A stretch of DNA of 64,000 bases from contig JBAMJR010000013.1 of the NCBI GenBank assembly GCA_038501785.1, positions 457,001-521,000 on the forward strand. The letters are read 5' to 3'. The position numbers and the translations under genes are program-made. A model generated the notes under the pieces. It did no database searches and was not told where the DNA came from. It was given only the letters and a program-made list of their open reading frames with translations. Every line of letters starts with the position of its first letter. Position 1 is the stretch's first letter. Positions 37,239-49,288 of the stretch are shown here, one piece after another. The stretch comes from Myoxocephalus aenaeus (lineage: Eukaryota > Chordata > Actinopteri > Perciformes > Cottidae).

Positions 37239-37979
37239 ATGAGCAACACCAGCATGAACATGAGGGGCAAGGTACTTTTTAAAATCTTTTTGTAATAAGT
37301 AGAAATTACTGTGACCATATATTTACCTTAATGCTTTATTTATAATCCTTTACAATTCACTTGCTTTCAGATCACCTTCTACGAAGAGAAGAACTTCCAG
37401 GGTCGCTCCTATGAGTGCATGAACGACTGCTCTGACATGACCTCCAACCTGAGCAGATGCCAGTCCTGCAGGGTGGAGAGCGGCTGCTTCATGGTCTACG
37501 ACCGCACCAACTACATGGGAAGCCAGTACTTCATGAGGAGGGGCGACTACTCCGACTACCAGAGCATGATGGGCATGAGGGACTGCATCAGGTCTTGCCG
37601 TATGATCCCCATGGTAGGTTTAAAACAGACCTTAAAAGGTGATCTTTAAATGATACCTTTTCATCTCTGAAATAATCAACATTTGTTTTCTTCGAAACAG
37701 CACAGGGGACAGTTCAGGATGAAGATCTACGAGAGGGAGAACTTCGGTGGTCAGAGTCACGAGATGATGGACGACTGCGACAACATCATGGACCGTTACC
37801 GCATGAACGACTGCCAGTCCTGCCACGTGATGGACGGCCACTGGCTGATGTACGAGCAGCCCCAGTACAGAGGCAAGATGATGTACATGAGGCCCGGAGA
37901 GTACAGGAGCTTCAGGGACATGGGCATGAGCAGCATGAGGTTCATGAGCATGAGGCGTATCACTGATTCCTGCAACTAA
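37239..37979 (+). CDS. crygm: Gamma-crystallin M, copy 9
   Basis: Lens structural protein. Exons are 37239-37271 (MSNTSMNMRGK), 37371-37613 and 37701-37979, giving 184 residues. Intron 1 is short (99 bp), without the retroelement of copies 5-8. Exon 2 has the short loop MGMRDCIRSC and an unusual Asp in RRGDYSDYQ where other copies have Glu. Exon 3 has GMSSMRF in place of GMSGMRF. Intron 2 is the class of copies 3, 4, 10 and 11. AATAAA is at 38016-38021, and an LTR-like segment begins only about 55 bp further on. Confidence 0.95.
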
Positions 37980-38075
37980 ATGTTCACAAAATGTTTCTTG
38001 AATGTATCAAAAGCCAATAAATTAATATTTTATTCACATCTTTTTTTTGTCAAGCTTCTTGCCCATCGGTCACAA

Positions 38076-39301
38076 TGTAAGGAGGGCCCGTTTTAGATCC
38101 CTGAGGTTTCCCTCTCAGTTTGCTTTCGATTACAATTTATAGAGATAATGACGGATGTTAAAAAACCCATTTGTTCAGTTTCCCCGTGGCCTACCTATAC
38201 TATTGAGCCACGTCTCCACTGAACTGTTTTCTCTATTAGAAAAGGAAGATGAACCGTTTTACACACAGTGCAACCCAAACGATTACTTACATTTGTCTGG
38301 ATCTGGAAACGAGGCAGGATCGTGCTGGATTGTGTTCCCTGGTCAATGGCCTCGACCCGGTGTTACCTTCTTCGTCACGAAAAACCTGGAAGTTATCTTA
38401 TTCCATTAAACGGGAGTCCCCATTGAGTAGAGTTCTTCACTCTTATTTGAGAGTATACATTTTATTTCAACAAGAGTTATTATACACACAGTACCATAAC
38501 AGTCCTTTTCTTTACTTTGAGGAAATCCCCGCAGTAGCTAAGAGTCAGTTCACCAGTATCATATGTTAAAAAAACTACAAGAGTAAAAGGTCACATTTGT
38601 AATTCATCAACCGGTTCTTTTTTGTCTTGGAGGAAATCCCCGCATCGCTTAGAAGCAGTTACCAGTAATTACAATAAGGAAAATCTCTGTTTGATTTCTC
38701 AAACAGAGTGGTTCCTTCTCAGGGACAGAGCCCAAGAGGAACTAAAGAAGTGCGCAGTTATCACAGTATATATAGACAAGTGCGTGGGAAGATCTCTATC
38801 GAGACATAGTGGGAGTAACAGGTGCGTGTGATTACAATATGCGTTGACCTTGGTCAAACGCTCAATAGCGTGTTTGTGGTTACAGTTGCAAAAGCTACTC
38901 AAGGTCAGCTGATAAGCAGCAGGACCATATTTCGACCTGTTTTCCGTATATAACAGGATACTATCTGCTATGACCCTATTTAGATCTGTCTTCCGTCTAC
39001 AAGATACCATCTACTATGACCATATTTAGACTTGTGTCATGTGATATATAAATGTCATAAAAAACAGGAATGTACTATCACGTATTAAGCGTGATAAAAG
39101 ACAATTTCACTCAAAACAATTCAGTTATAATGCATCGTGATAAAAGACTATTTCACTCAAAACAATTCAGTTATAATGCATCGTGATAAAAGACTATTTC
39201 ACTCAAAACAATTCAGTTATAATGCATAAAGAGAAAATGAAAAGAACTTAGAAAAGAAAAGAATAGAGAAAGAACTTGTATTTTACATAACCCAATCCTC
39301 A
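38076..39301. mobile_element. Putative solo LTR downstream of copy 9
   Basis: Begins TGTAAGGAGG and ends AATCCTCA, with ACAA on both sides (38072-38075 and 39302-39305). It is related to 1-870. Part of the sibling flank is missing next to it, so the target duplication is weak evidence. ORFs inside (38155-38831) are not recognisable. Confidence 0.5.
39090..39227. repeat. Minisatellite, 46-bp unit, three copies
   Basis: Three head-to-tail copies of a unit starting CGTGATAAAAGAC and ending AATGCAT. The related element at 1-870 has only one such unit near 790. Confidence 0.85.
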
Positions 39302-39648
39302 ACAATACAAGTATACTAATGAATAACACTGAATGTAATTGGTCAGTTTAGCAGATGGAATTATTTGAAGGTATGACTTGCAAATGAAGTAGAAAGTATA
39401 GAACACACCTAGGAATGTGAGGTGCAATAAAGAGGGGGATGCAGAATGAAACTGGTCGTGTATGGACCATCTGAGCGGAGCAGGAAGAGGAGGACTTTCT
39501 AACTTTATAAAACGTGAGACATTGCTAAAATCTACGGCTTTTCTAGAGGACTATCAAACAGACTATAGACAACAGTAGTCTGGACGATTGGATGCATTTG
39601 AGGCCCTGTTCCGCGGAATATTCTTTATTGTACTTCAAAGCGTTATTC

Positions 39649-40563
39649 AGTGTGGCGATGCGCAACAAGGCTCCACAGAGCCTTGTGCAGCAAGCACACT
39701 GCATGTACTCCTGCGGGCTTAATAATAAGCATAGTCCCACAAAACCTTGCAGAGTATCTCCTCACGCAGCGTTGCGAGCACATGCGTCAAAATACATCAA
39801 AATGTGCGCCCTGCATCGGGAATCATGTGTTATGACTTTTCTAAGAGATTAGGCCAGCCATTTCCCCCCAAAACTATAAGAAATTGTCCCATTCACCTGA
39901 AAGGGGTTTCGGCATGAAGAGAGCAAAAAAACACAAATGATGTGCCCATAGTGACTCGCCATACTTTAACGTAGAGAAATATTTGAAACTTTGAAACTTT
40001 AATAAAAGGCTAGAGTTTATTTGCCCCATTGGGCATTTTTTGATAGCTAGCACAGTTTTCATGTAATCATTGTTCAAGTTTAGGACAATTTTCGGACCGT
40101 TTCCGAGTTTACAATGGGTGTGTATGGAGCAGGTTAGAGTGGTGATGGCATTGCCAGAGCACAGAGCAGCGTCAGGATCTTGCAAAAAAAGATTTGTATT
40201 TTTGCGTGTGTGCGCGCGTGCGCATGTGTATGCCACTCTAAATACAGAGATGAGAGGAGCGACAGTGGAGCTGTCGCTCACGGTCACAATTTTAACTCCA
40301 CAAAAATAACAAGCATATCGGCGCGTTCGGCTGCGTCTTTCCTCTCTGTTGATTGTACTATTTTGGTGATTTCACCATGTTTTTGCCTCAGAAGACCGGG
40401 TTTAACAGATGGTTTTGTAGACAATCCACTCCCAGTCTTAAGATCTCGTCTGCCCATTCACCCTGGTGCCCCAATCCAGAGACCTGTGTTTATGAAACAA
40501 CAGCTGCTCTCAAGTCCATCACAAATAAAGAAATGACACCTCAATAACACATCTCACTAACTG

Positions 40564-40613
<50 letters not shown>

Positions 40614-40642
40614 CGACATCTTACGGCAGTAGTCGCCACACT
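39649..40642. mobile_element. DNA transposon-like insertion upstream of copy 10
   Basis: Termini AGTGTGGCGA (39649-39658) and TCGCCACACT (40633-40642) are exact inverted repeats of 10 bp. It interrupts the array flank. It contains an (AT)n microsatellite and no recognised transposase. Confidence 0.65.
40566..40611. repeat. (AT)n microsatellite
   Basis: 46 bp of uninterrupted AT repeats. Confidence 0.95.
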
Positions 40643-41519
40643 ATCAAAATTTCTTTGTTGTAGTTTTTATATCAATCCGTTTTGTTATAACTGGAACCAT
40701 CTATTCGGCTCTATTTTGTGGACGGACCTCATGGCTCAGGGAGCTCTCCTGAGGCAGGCCGAACACGCCAAATTGGTGACCCCAACGTGATCCTTGAAGA
40801 AGCTCAAGGAAAGGGAAGCAGAGCCGTTTTAATAAAAGTCTGTATAGGTAGAAATAGGAAATTTAGGCGAGTGTCAGTGATCCACGTCGTCTCTGAAAGC
40901 TGAATCTGTGTTCCAGGAGGATCCGCCAAAAGATAAAACTGGTAAAACTGCATGGTCAAAGTTATTAAGTGTTAAAGCAAATGAAAGTTGCAGGATAGTA
41001 CAATTGCAAATGGAATACAGATACATGTGTTTAATGTCAAAACTGTGCTGTATAGGTCCAATAAAGCACCTTTAAAATAGTCACTTTGTTGATGATTATA
41101 GTCATAAACCCTTGCTGTGATTCAATCGAGGGACACAACAGGCCACACGTTGGCTTTCACAAGCCGCGTGATGTCACCGGGAAAGATGACTGACTCCCGA
41201 GAATGAGAATGTAAACAAATGCAGTCAGAAGCCTTGTGTTTGACACTGGCTTATCTTGAGATTGGAAAAGCAATTAAAAAAAAGAAAGACATCATAACTG
41301 ACCTCCTTTTCAAAGTTCCACTGAGCAACACCACCATCATCCCTCTTCACCATGTTTTCAGTTATATGCACCTATTGATCAACGTGGCAACACGTGGAAT
41401 CTTTTTGTCAGGACCTTGTGAGGCGTTACACATGCAGTGTCAATTGTCATGGACTACAAGGTTCCCAGCCCCTGAAAAATGTACGTAACCTCTCCATTCT
41501 GTTGGCTTCAATGGTAAAT

Positions 41520-41582
41520 TGCTGAGTAAAGGGGTTCTGAGGGGGAGGGGTCACTGATTCTTTACCTTGGCCAGGTATAAAA
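41520..41582 (+). promoter_or_regulatory. Copy 10 promoter: Maf-like element, G-rich stretch, TATA
   Basis: TGCTGAGTAAAGG (41520-41532) and TATAAAA (41576-41582), 56 bp apart. The upstream GGTCAGGTATA of its neighbours is GGCCAGGTATA here. Confidence 0.6.
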
Positions 41583-41644
41583 GGATAGGGTTAAACCAGG
41601 TAGGTACACAGTTCAGGAGCAGCAGCAGTGCATCTACAGCCAAC

Positions 41645-42391
41645 ATGAGCAACACCGGCATGAACATGAGGGGCAAGGTACTTTTAAAAATATTTTTGTA
41701 ATAAATAGAAATTACTGTGACCATATATTCGCCTTGATGCTTTATTTATAATCCTTTACAATTCACTTGCTTTCAGATCACCTTCTACGAGGAGAAGAAC
41801 TTCCAGGGTCGCTCCTATGAGTGCATGAACGATTGCTCTGATATGACTTCCAACCTGAGCAGATGCCAGTCCTGCAGGGTGGAGAGCGGCTGCTTCATGG
41901 TCTACGACCGCACCAACTACATGGGAAGCCAGTACTTCATGAGGAGGGGCGAGTACTCCGACTGCCAGAGTATGATGGGCATGAGGGACTGCATCAGGTC
42001 TTGCCGTATGATCCCCATGGTAGGTTTAAAACATACCTTAAAAGGTGATCTTTAAGTGATACCTTTTCATCTCTGAAATAATCAACATTTGTTTCTTTTT
42101 TCTTCAAAACAGCACAGGGGACAGTACAGGATGAAGATCTACGAGAGGGAGAACTTCGGTGGTCAGAGTCACGAGATGATGGACGACTGCGACAACATCA
42201 TGGACCGTTACCGCATGAACGACTGCCAGTCCTGCAACGTGATGGACGGCCACTGGCTGATGTACGAGCAGCCCCAGTACAGAGGCAAGCAGATGTACAT
42301 GAGGCCCGGAGAGTACAGGAGCTTCAGGGACATGGGCATGAGCGGCATGAGGTTCATGAGCATGAGGCGCATCACTGATTCCTGCAACTAA
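41645..42391 (+). CDS. crygm: Gamma-crystallin M, copy 10
   Basis: Lens structural protein. Exons are 41645-41677 (MSNTGMNMRGK), 41777-42019 and 42113-42391, giving 184 residues. Exon 2 shares the extra Cys of copy 3 (GEYSDCQSM), and exon 3 starts HRGQYRMKIYE, with Tyr where all other M-type array members have Phe. The exon 3 stretch GKQMYMRPGEY also matches copy 3 rather than neighbouring copy 9 (GKMMYM). So copies 3 and 10, over 30 kb apart, look more alike than adjacent copies. AATAAA is at 42428-42433. Confidence 0.95.
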
Positions 42392-42659
42392 ATGTTCACA
42401 AAATGTTTCTTGAATGTATCAAAAGCCAATAAATGAATATTTTATGCATAAATTTTTTTGTCAAGCTTCTTGTCCAACTGTCACAATGAAATATGTTGTA
42501 CCAAACAATATATGGAACGGTTCATGCAATGTTATATATTGGAACTTTTAGACCGCAAGCTGTGAGGTTTAAATAGCGCTCTTAGTGTTAGCTATTAGGT
42601 ATTACAATGTGTTTACAGGTTAAAGGTCAAGTGAAAGAATTAACACTGGATGAATTATG

Positions 42660-43440
42660 CAAGTATAATAATGTATACTATCCAATCACCCCATATTGGG
42701 GAGGGTACCCCCTTTATTGTCAGGGTTCAGACCTTTGGAGTAATACCGTATAAAAGTATATATTGAACAATATAGTTTTGCAATATACCAGTTATAAGTT
42801 ATAAGACTAAGCAAACCATTTAGATATGCTCCAAACACACAACTAAACAACCAAAACCAACTATATGGATTTAAATTTCCAAATGAGTCCTACGGATTCA
42901 AACGCTACCTTCCAATCTCTTCTCAGACAACGCATCAGCATAAAGTCCTCCAGACAAAGCAATTTCTCCCAGCGACTGTACATAAAAATGTCTTACCTTA
43001 TGAAGGTTTTCTCCGGCTTTCTAGGTCAGACATGCTTTCTCTATACGTCTCAACAAAGACCAGCTCCATGCTCAGATCAGTGAACTGTCCGCAGGAGGTT
43101 ATGAGTTACGCACCCCTCGTGAGGTAGCTTTCTACTGCCGCCATATCAAATCCTACACGTCACAAAATGTGGAGACTTGAAGATTCTGGGTGGCTAAAAA
43201 GTGCTGTCAATCTCATTTGGACGCTGTAGAAAATAGGCTCTCGCAATTAAAAGAAGGTGTCTTAGACTCAAATCGGAGTTTGGGCAGAGAAGATATGATT
43301 GAAATAGTGTAGAATTATGATCCATGAGCAAATACTTTATGTGATTTGAGGGTACAAAAGCATTATTTTGGTTGATTTACTTTATGTTACTGCTTTATGT
43401 GCATGTATTGAACACCATTAGTGATATAAAAGTTAAAAAA
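42660..43440. other. Unique insertion between copies 10 and 11
   Basis: Interrupts the array spacer after GATGAATTATGCAAGTATA. It starts near ATACTATCCAATCACCCC and contains GTATAAAAG near 42750. Origin not recognised; possibly a retroelement LTR. Confidence 0.4.
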
Positions 43441-44587
43441 ATGTCTAACTTTATAAAACTTGAGACTTGAGAAAATCTACGGCTTTCCTAGCGCACGACC
43501 GAGCAGACTATAGACAACGGTAGTCTGGAAGATTGGATGCATTTGAGGCCCTATTCCACGAAATATTCTTTGTCGTACTTCAAAGCGTTATTCAATCTGT
43601 AATTGTGTTTGCTGTACTTTTTATATAAATATTTTTGTTAGAACTGGAACCATCTATTCGTCTCTATTTTGTGGTAGGACCTCATGGCTTAGGGAGCTCT
43701 CCTGAGAAAGGCCAAACACGACCAATTGGTGACCCCGACGTGATCCTCGAAGAAGCTCAAGGATGTCTGAAAAGAGACGTGGCTCGACTAACACTCTTGC
43801 GGGTACCCAAATGTTAAAGGTAAGCAGAGCCGTTTTATTAAAAGTCTGCATAGGTAGAAAAAAGAAATTTAGGCGAGTGTCGGTGATCCACGTCGTCTCT
43901 GAAAAACTAAAACTGGTAAAACCGCATGTTCAAAAATATTAAGTGTTAAACAAGTGTATGTTGCAGCATAGCACAATTGCAAATGGAATACAAATACATG
44001 TGTTTAATGTGAAAACTGAGCAGTATAAGTCCAACTGGGTTGGCCGTTAACACGTCTGGGACGCAAATAGCGTTAAATACGTTATTTCAACAGTTAAAAC
44101 AAGACAATGCAACATTTAATATTTGTTTTAATTGATATACAATATCTGAATGCTAACAGTGCCTCGTGGGGGAATTGACATCTCCAATAATACCTGAATC
44201 ATTTCAACACAATGTTTAAACAAAAAATCACACTTTCAGCTGATTCTCAATAACAAATCACGTATCCAAGCATATTCATACTTAAATTGCTATTCATTAC
44301 ATTTTTAAATAAGTTTGCTGGAATTTAAGTTTGCTGAATACTTTTTCAGTTTTCTTCTCCACCACCGCTCTAATGCCGGGTGCAGACGACCCAATCTTTT
44401 TGTCTATTAAAGGCGCAACTAACGTGGGGGCAGAATAATAATATTGCAGCAAACAACCATTTGCTATGTAAAGATACAGTGAAGTATTGACGACATGAGC
44501 AGAGAATAAAGTCGCTCTCCCTCCGTGTGCGTTCTTATCAGAGCTTCTCTTTGTCGACGTAGCCGTGCGGCCGTGCATGCTTTTAGT

Positions 44588-45509
44588 TAGGGTGACCAGA
44601 CGTCCTCTTTTTCCCGGACATGTCCTCTTTTCGAGACCTAAAAAATGCGTCCGGCAGGGATTCCAAAAACGTCCAGGATTTTGCCTCGTTGGATATTTGT
44701 GTTTCTCTGGGTCTTTCACAAACTAGTTATTACGCCCTTACAAGTTTTGGAAATGGTATCTCCCTTACGTTCCACCTTCTTGCGCGAGCTCTGACTGTAG
44801 AGAGAACTGTCATCGGTCGACCGATCTCAGTGTTGCCAGATGCACGATAATTATCCTCCAAATACGACCATTTTTTAGCCTTTGGTACGATACTTCGCCA
44901 TTTCCAATCTGGCAACACTGAGGACCTTGCCACCTCCAGTACTTGCATTGTTTACAACAGCACTTGACATCTGCAGCCATGCCGAAACGTAAATGTAAGT
45001 TCACGGACAAACTCAAAAAATCACTTGTCTGTTGAATCACTGAAGGGGATTCTGTGCACCCAGTACAATTTCAAACACATGACCTGCAAGGACTTTCATA
45101 CCTATTTGATAGGTAATCGCCGACTCTTGGGAAAGATTCAGTCTTCAGAGAAATATGCCCAACCACATGAGGAGGACTGAAAAGTGTCTTCATTTTCTTA
45201 TTTTAATATGTGGCTATATAAAGTATTTATTATTTAGAATTTTTTATTTGTTATCATTATTGCTTCAATATATGGACAAGACACATTAAAGAAGCACTGG
45301 ACTAAATGCCACAAAAAAAGATTTGTTTTACATTTGCACTTTGCAATTTTGTTAAAGTTCAATAAACAGATGTTCATATAGTCATTTGTGTCATTTCATT
45401 TGTGACATTTGTATGCATTCACATATATTCATATGCGGCATGCTATACACTACCCCCCCTCCCGCGACGAAGTGTCCTCTTTTTCACAAACTCAAATCTG
45501 GTCACCCTA
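44588..45509. mobile_element. DNA transposon with 7-bp target duplication
   Basis: Termini TAGGGTGACCAGA and TCTGGTCACCCTA are exact inverted repeats; GTCCTCTTTTTC lies near both ends. Flanks TTTTAGT (44581-44587 and 45510-45516) match perfectly, and the empty site is seen upstream of copy 4. A short coding remnant at about 44980 (MPKRKCKFTDKLKK) may come from a transposase N-terminus. Confidence 0.82.
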
Positions 45510-45516
45510 TTTTAGT

Positions 45517-46260
45517 GCATGTTTGTGCACATGAGCGGGCCACACTGGTTGGCTCATGGCCTACGCTCTGCACTGCGTCATCTACTGCGGTTGCAGCTGA
45601 TTACTCCGGAGGCAATGTCACAGAGGCGTATCGCCCGACCTCCGGTCCTCCCCCAGGTATTGGCTTAGTCAGCTCTTTTGCCATAGTTTCCACTGTTAGC
45701 GCTGTTAGCAATGTTAGCTGATAGCCACTGGCTCTGTCGCAATGTTCAAAGCCGCTGAAAGGGAATAGATAAGCCACCAAATTGGTATAAAGCACCTTTA
45801 AGATGGTCACTTTGTCAGATTAGACGATTAGTCATAAACCATTGCCGTGATTCAACCGAGCGACACAACAGGCCACACGTTGGCTTTCACAAGCCGCGTG
45901 ATTTCACCGGGAAAGATGTGATAGGGACTTACTTCCCAGAACAGGAATGTAAACAAATAATGGTGTCAGAAGCTGTGTGTTTGATACTGGCTTATGTTGA
46001 GTTTGGAAAAGCTATGAAAATAAGAAAGACAACATAACTGACCTCCTTTTCAAAGTTCAACTGAGCAACACCATCATCATCCCTCTTCACCATGTTTTCA
46101 GTTCTGTGTCCCTATCGATCAACGTGGCAACACATGGAATCTTTTTGTCAGGACCTCGTGAAGCGTTACACATGCAGTGTCAGTTGTCATGGACTACATA
46201 CAAGGTACCCAGCAACTGAAAAATGCACGTAACATCTCTATTCTGTTGGCTTCAATGGTA
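45517..46260. other. Upstream flank of copy 11
   Basis: Array-type upstream DNA as for copies 4 and 5; no separate feature. Confidence 0.5.
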
Positions 46261-46263
46261 AAT

Positions 46264-46324
46264 TGCTAAGTAAGGGGGTTCTGAGGGGGAGGGGTCACTA
46301 ACTTTACCTTGGTCAGGTATAAAA
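46264..46324 (+). promoter_or_regulatory. Copy 11 promoter: degenerate Maf-like element and TATA
   Basis: TGCTAAGTAAGG (46264-46275) is one step further from the Maf consensus than in other array copies. TATAAAA is at 46318-46324, 54 bp downstream. Confidence 0.5.
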
Positions 46325-46386
46325 GGAAAGGGTTAAACCAGGTAGTTACACAGTTCAGGAGCAGCAGCAGTACATCTACAGCCAAC

Positions 46387-47131
46387 ATGAGCAACACCGG
46401 CATGAACATGAGGGGCAAGGTACTTTTAAAAATCTTTGTGTAATAAGCAGAAATGACTGTGACCATGAATTCACTTTGATGCTTTATTTCTAATAATTTA
46501 CAATTCACTTGTTTTCAGATCATCTTCTACGAGGAGAAGAACTTCCAGGGTCGCTCCTATGAGTGCATGAACGACTGCTCTGACATGACCTCCAACCTGA
46601 GCAGGTGCCAGTCCTGCAGGGTGGAGAGCGGCTGCTTCATGGTCTACGACCGCACCAACTACATGGGGAACCAGTACTTCATGAGGAGGGGCGAGTACTC
46701 TGACTACCAGAGCATGATGGGCATGAGGGACTGCATCAGGTCTTGCCGTATGATCCCCATGGTAGGTTTAAAACAGACCTTAAAAGGTGATCTTCAAGTG
46801 ATATCTTTGTATCTGAAATAATCAACATTTGTTTCTTGTTTCTTCAAAACAGCACAGGGGACAGTTCAGGATGAAGATCTACGAGAGGGAGAACTTCGGT
46901 GGTCAGAGTCACGAGATGATGGACGACTGCGACAACATCATGGACCGTTACCGCATGAACGACTGCCAGTCCTGCCACGTGATGGACGGCCACTGGCTGA
47001 TGTACGAGCAGCCCCAGTACAGAGGCAAGCAGATGTACATGAGGCCCGGAGAGTACAGGAGCTTCAGGGACATGGGCATGAGCGGCATGAGGTTCATGAG
47101 CATGAGGCGTATCACTGATTCCTCCAACTAA
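46387..47131 (+). CDS. crygm: Gamma-crystallin M, copy 11 (last of array)
   Basis: Lens structural protein and last member of the tandem array. Exons are 46387-46419 (MSNTGMNMRGK), 46519-46761 and 46853-47131, giving 184 residues. Exon 2 starts IIFYEEKNF and has YMGNQYF with the short loop MGMRDCIRSC. The C-terminus is TDSSN: the Cys conserved in other array members (TDSCN) is replaced by Ser. The 3' UTR is shortened and different, with AATAAA at 47138-47143 (only 7 bp after the stop) and a more plausible one at 47157-47162. The shared array 3' flank is missing, so this is where the duplication block ends. Confidence 0.95.
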
Positions 47132-47162
47132 ATGTTCAATAAATCAAATGCAACTAAATAAA

Positions 47163-49155
47163 CAATGTCTGCGTTTTAACTATTGCCTCACTCCCTCAAT
47201 GAAATATTTCAACAAAATATATACAATGTGTCATTAAATCTGATATATTTAAACTTTTTAGACAAGACATTTTTAGACAGTACATTTTCACCAGAGGTGT
47301 TTGTTGAACCCAACAGACAAGTGCACATACCACTGATCTTAAAAAAAAAGAAGGATTCATATTCTTGGTATATAACAATTTGAAATATAACAGGTTATGA
47401 AAAATCTTAAATTGAACAATAAAATCAAAATTAGGATATTATATTTTCAAAGCAAGGTCCAACAATTGTACATTACATGCAATAACATATACAAGAATTT
47501 TACAGATGAAAAGTAAGGATAATTCAAAAGTTCTAGTAATGCTGAAGTATAAAACCAAACTTAAACTCAAAACCATCTTGTTATGCATTCGCACCACAAC
47601 CCACATGCCCCACTTTCTGTCCCGTTTTAGCAGAAGATTGGAAAGACTGTTTCTATAAGTGAGCATGAGATATTGTATTATGCTGAACAAATATGGGAAA
47701 TTTGTGGGGAACAAGTAGAAAAGTAAACACACACATTCTTTACATGTCCAATATTGGACTTATTGAGAAAGACTCTCTGAAACTAGAAAGTATTTTGGGT
47801 ATTAACTTACAAGGAAAAATCAGCTGGCGCGCATCTCTTTAACAAATTGTATGACGGCATGAAGCCCCCCCCCCCCCCCCCCCCCCACTACCCCACACCT
47901 CCTGCTTTCTTTTGGTGTTTGGTTTCTTGGGAGTTTTCTATTTTTTAGTTATTTTCTGTTATTTATAAATTTGACTTGTATGAAGTATTTTTTTTTTAAA
48001 TTGCAATAGCCCCTGAAGTTAACAATTGGTCTGGAAGATGATTAAAGGAACATTGCAATAAAGTATTAAAAAAACACACCAGTCTGTTCGTTTCATTTGC
48101 ATTTGGGTCCATCATCTGCTACTTGTACTATCAACTCAACCATATGACCTGACCAATGGACCCAGCAGAACAATTATTTGGTCAGGAACTTTATGTGGTG
48201 ACTTATAACCTTTTGTGTCTACAAAATGGCCACCGTGAGTGGGGAAAGAGAGGAAGCCTCATCATAGGCATGCTGGGATGTTTTCTCAAGGCCTTGGTTT
48301 GCAAAAATGTATGCCTGGGTGGAATGAGGACTTTATTTGCACTTCTGCGTCCTGGTCTGTTAGCTTTGAGCCTGCTTTCCAGTCTTCTGGCGACCAGCCA
48401 TCCCTTTGGCCCTTTCAGCAACCAGCCATCTATGCCAACACCCAGAGCAGTCCCTTCCCCTACTACCTGCACTCCAATCTGCGAGAAGCACGTTCATTAA
48501 TTAGCCAAATAACCTGATAATGGGTGTTGCTGATAAATGCCCGTAAATAAAGGTGTCATACCCTGAGTGAACATCTGTACAGTGTATGAAACGTACAAGG
48601 TGGTCTGGACTTCATCAAACATCTGACCTGATTGGCAATTGCGGTCAGCCACTGAAGTAGCTAATGGTTAGCTACATAGTAACTATTGGTAATGTTGGTA
48701 ATGCCACATAGTAATCATTTCAAGACATGAAATGGCACTCTCAACTATGCTATGCTTGTTGGTTTTCACGCCTACGACTCCAGAGAACCACTTTGGTAAA
48801 ACACATTCAATCACTGAGCTGAAAATTCAGTTTCGTACACCAATAACAGCAAGCATAAGCTAAAGATTACTTTACCTTTACCTACAATTTAGGTCAGTCC
48901 ACCTACATTTTGGTTAGTTGTTCAATGGATACAACAATTGTGATGTGGTGTTCTGTTTAAAAGTGACGCTCTGCCCTCCTATGTGTTGTGGAACCTGTCG
49001 AACTCTGCTCTGTAACCATGACACACTTCACGGGGTACAAAGATCCTTTGTCGTGCCCGTCTCTGTTTTCTGTGTAACCTGGTCAAAAGGGTGACATTTC
49101 TAAAGTCATGTGACTGTGCAGCGCAGTAACAGAGGCCTCTACAGTGCTCTATAGC
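47163..49155. other. Spacer between copies 11 and 12
   Basis: Unlike the array spacers. It has a poly(C) run at 47865-47886. Overlapping ORFs on both strands at 48156-48517 have no recognisable domain and are probably chance or repeat-derived. Confidence 0.5.
47865..47886. repeat. Poly(C) tract
   Basis: 22 consecutive C. Confidence 0.95.
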
Positions 49156-49159
49156 ATGT

Positions 49160-49224
49160 TGCTGGGTCAGGGGATTAAACAATGGGGGGGCCACTGACTC
49201 GGTAGGGTTTGGGCGGCTATAAAA
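49160..49224 (+). promoter_or_regulatory. Copy 12 promoter: Maf-like, Sox-like and TATA elements
   Basis: TGCTGGGTCAGG (49160-49171), AACAATGG (49178-49185) and TATAAAA (49218-49224). The Maf-like 12-mer is identical to that of copy 1. Confidence 0.7.
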
Positions 49225-49288
49225 GCAAGGGTTAAACCCAACAGGACAGCAGTAGCAACAGCAGCAGCTCAACAAGTACTATACAAGT

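Noticed and set aside
39090..39227. Possible CRISPR-like array
   Set aside because: Head-to-tail repeats without unique spacers, in a vertebrate genome; a minisatellite.
48156..48517. Three overlapping ORFs on both strands between copies 11 and 12
   Set aside because: No recognisable domain, promoter or splice pattern; overlapping openness on both strands suggests base composition.
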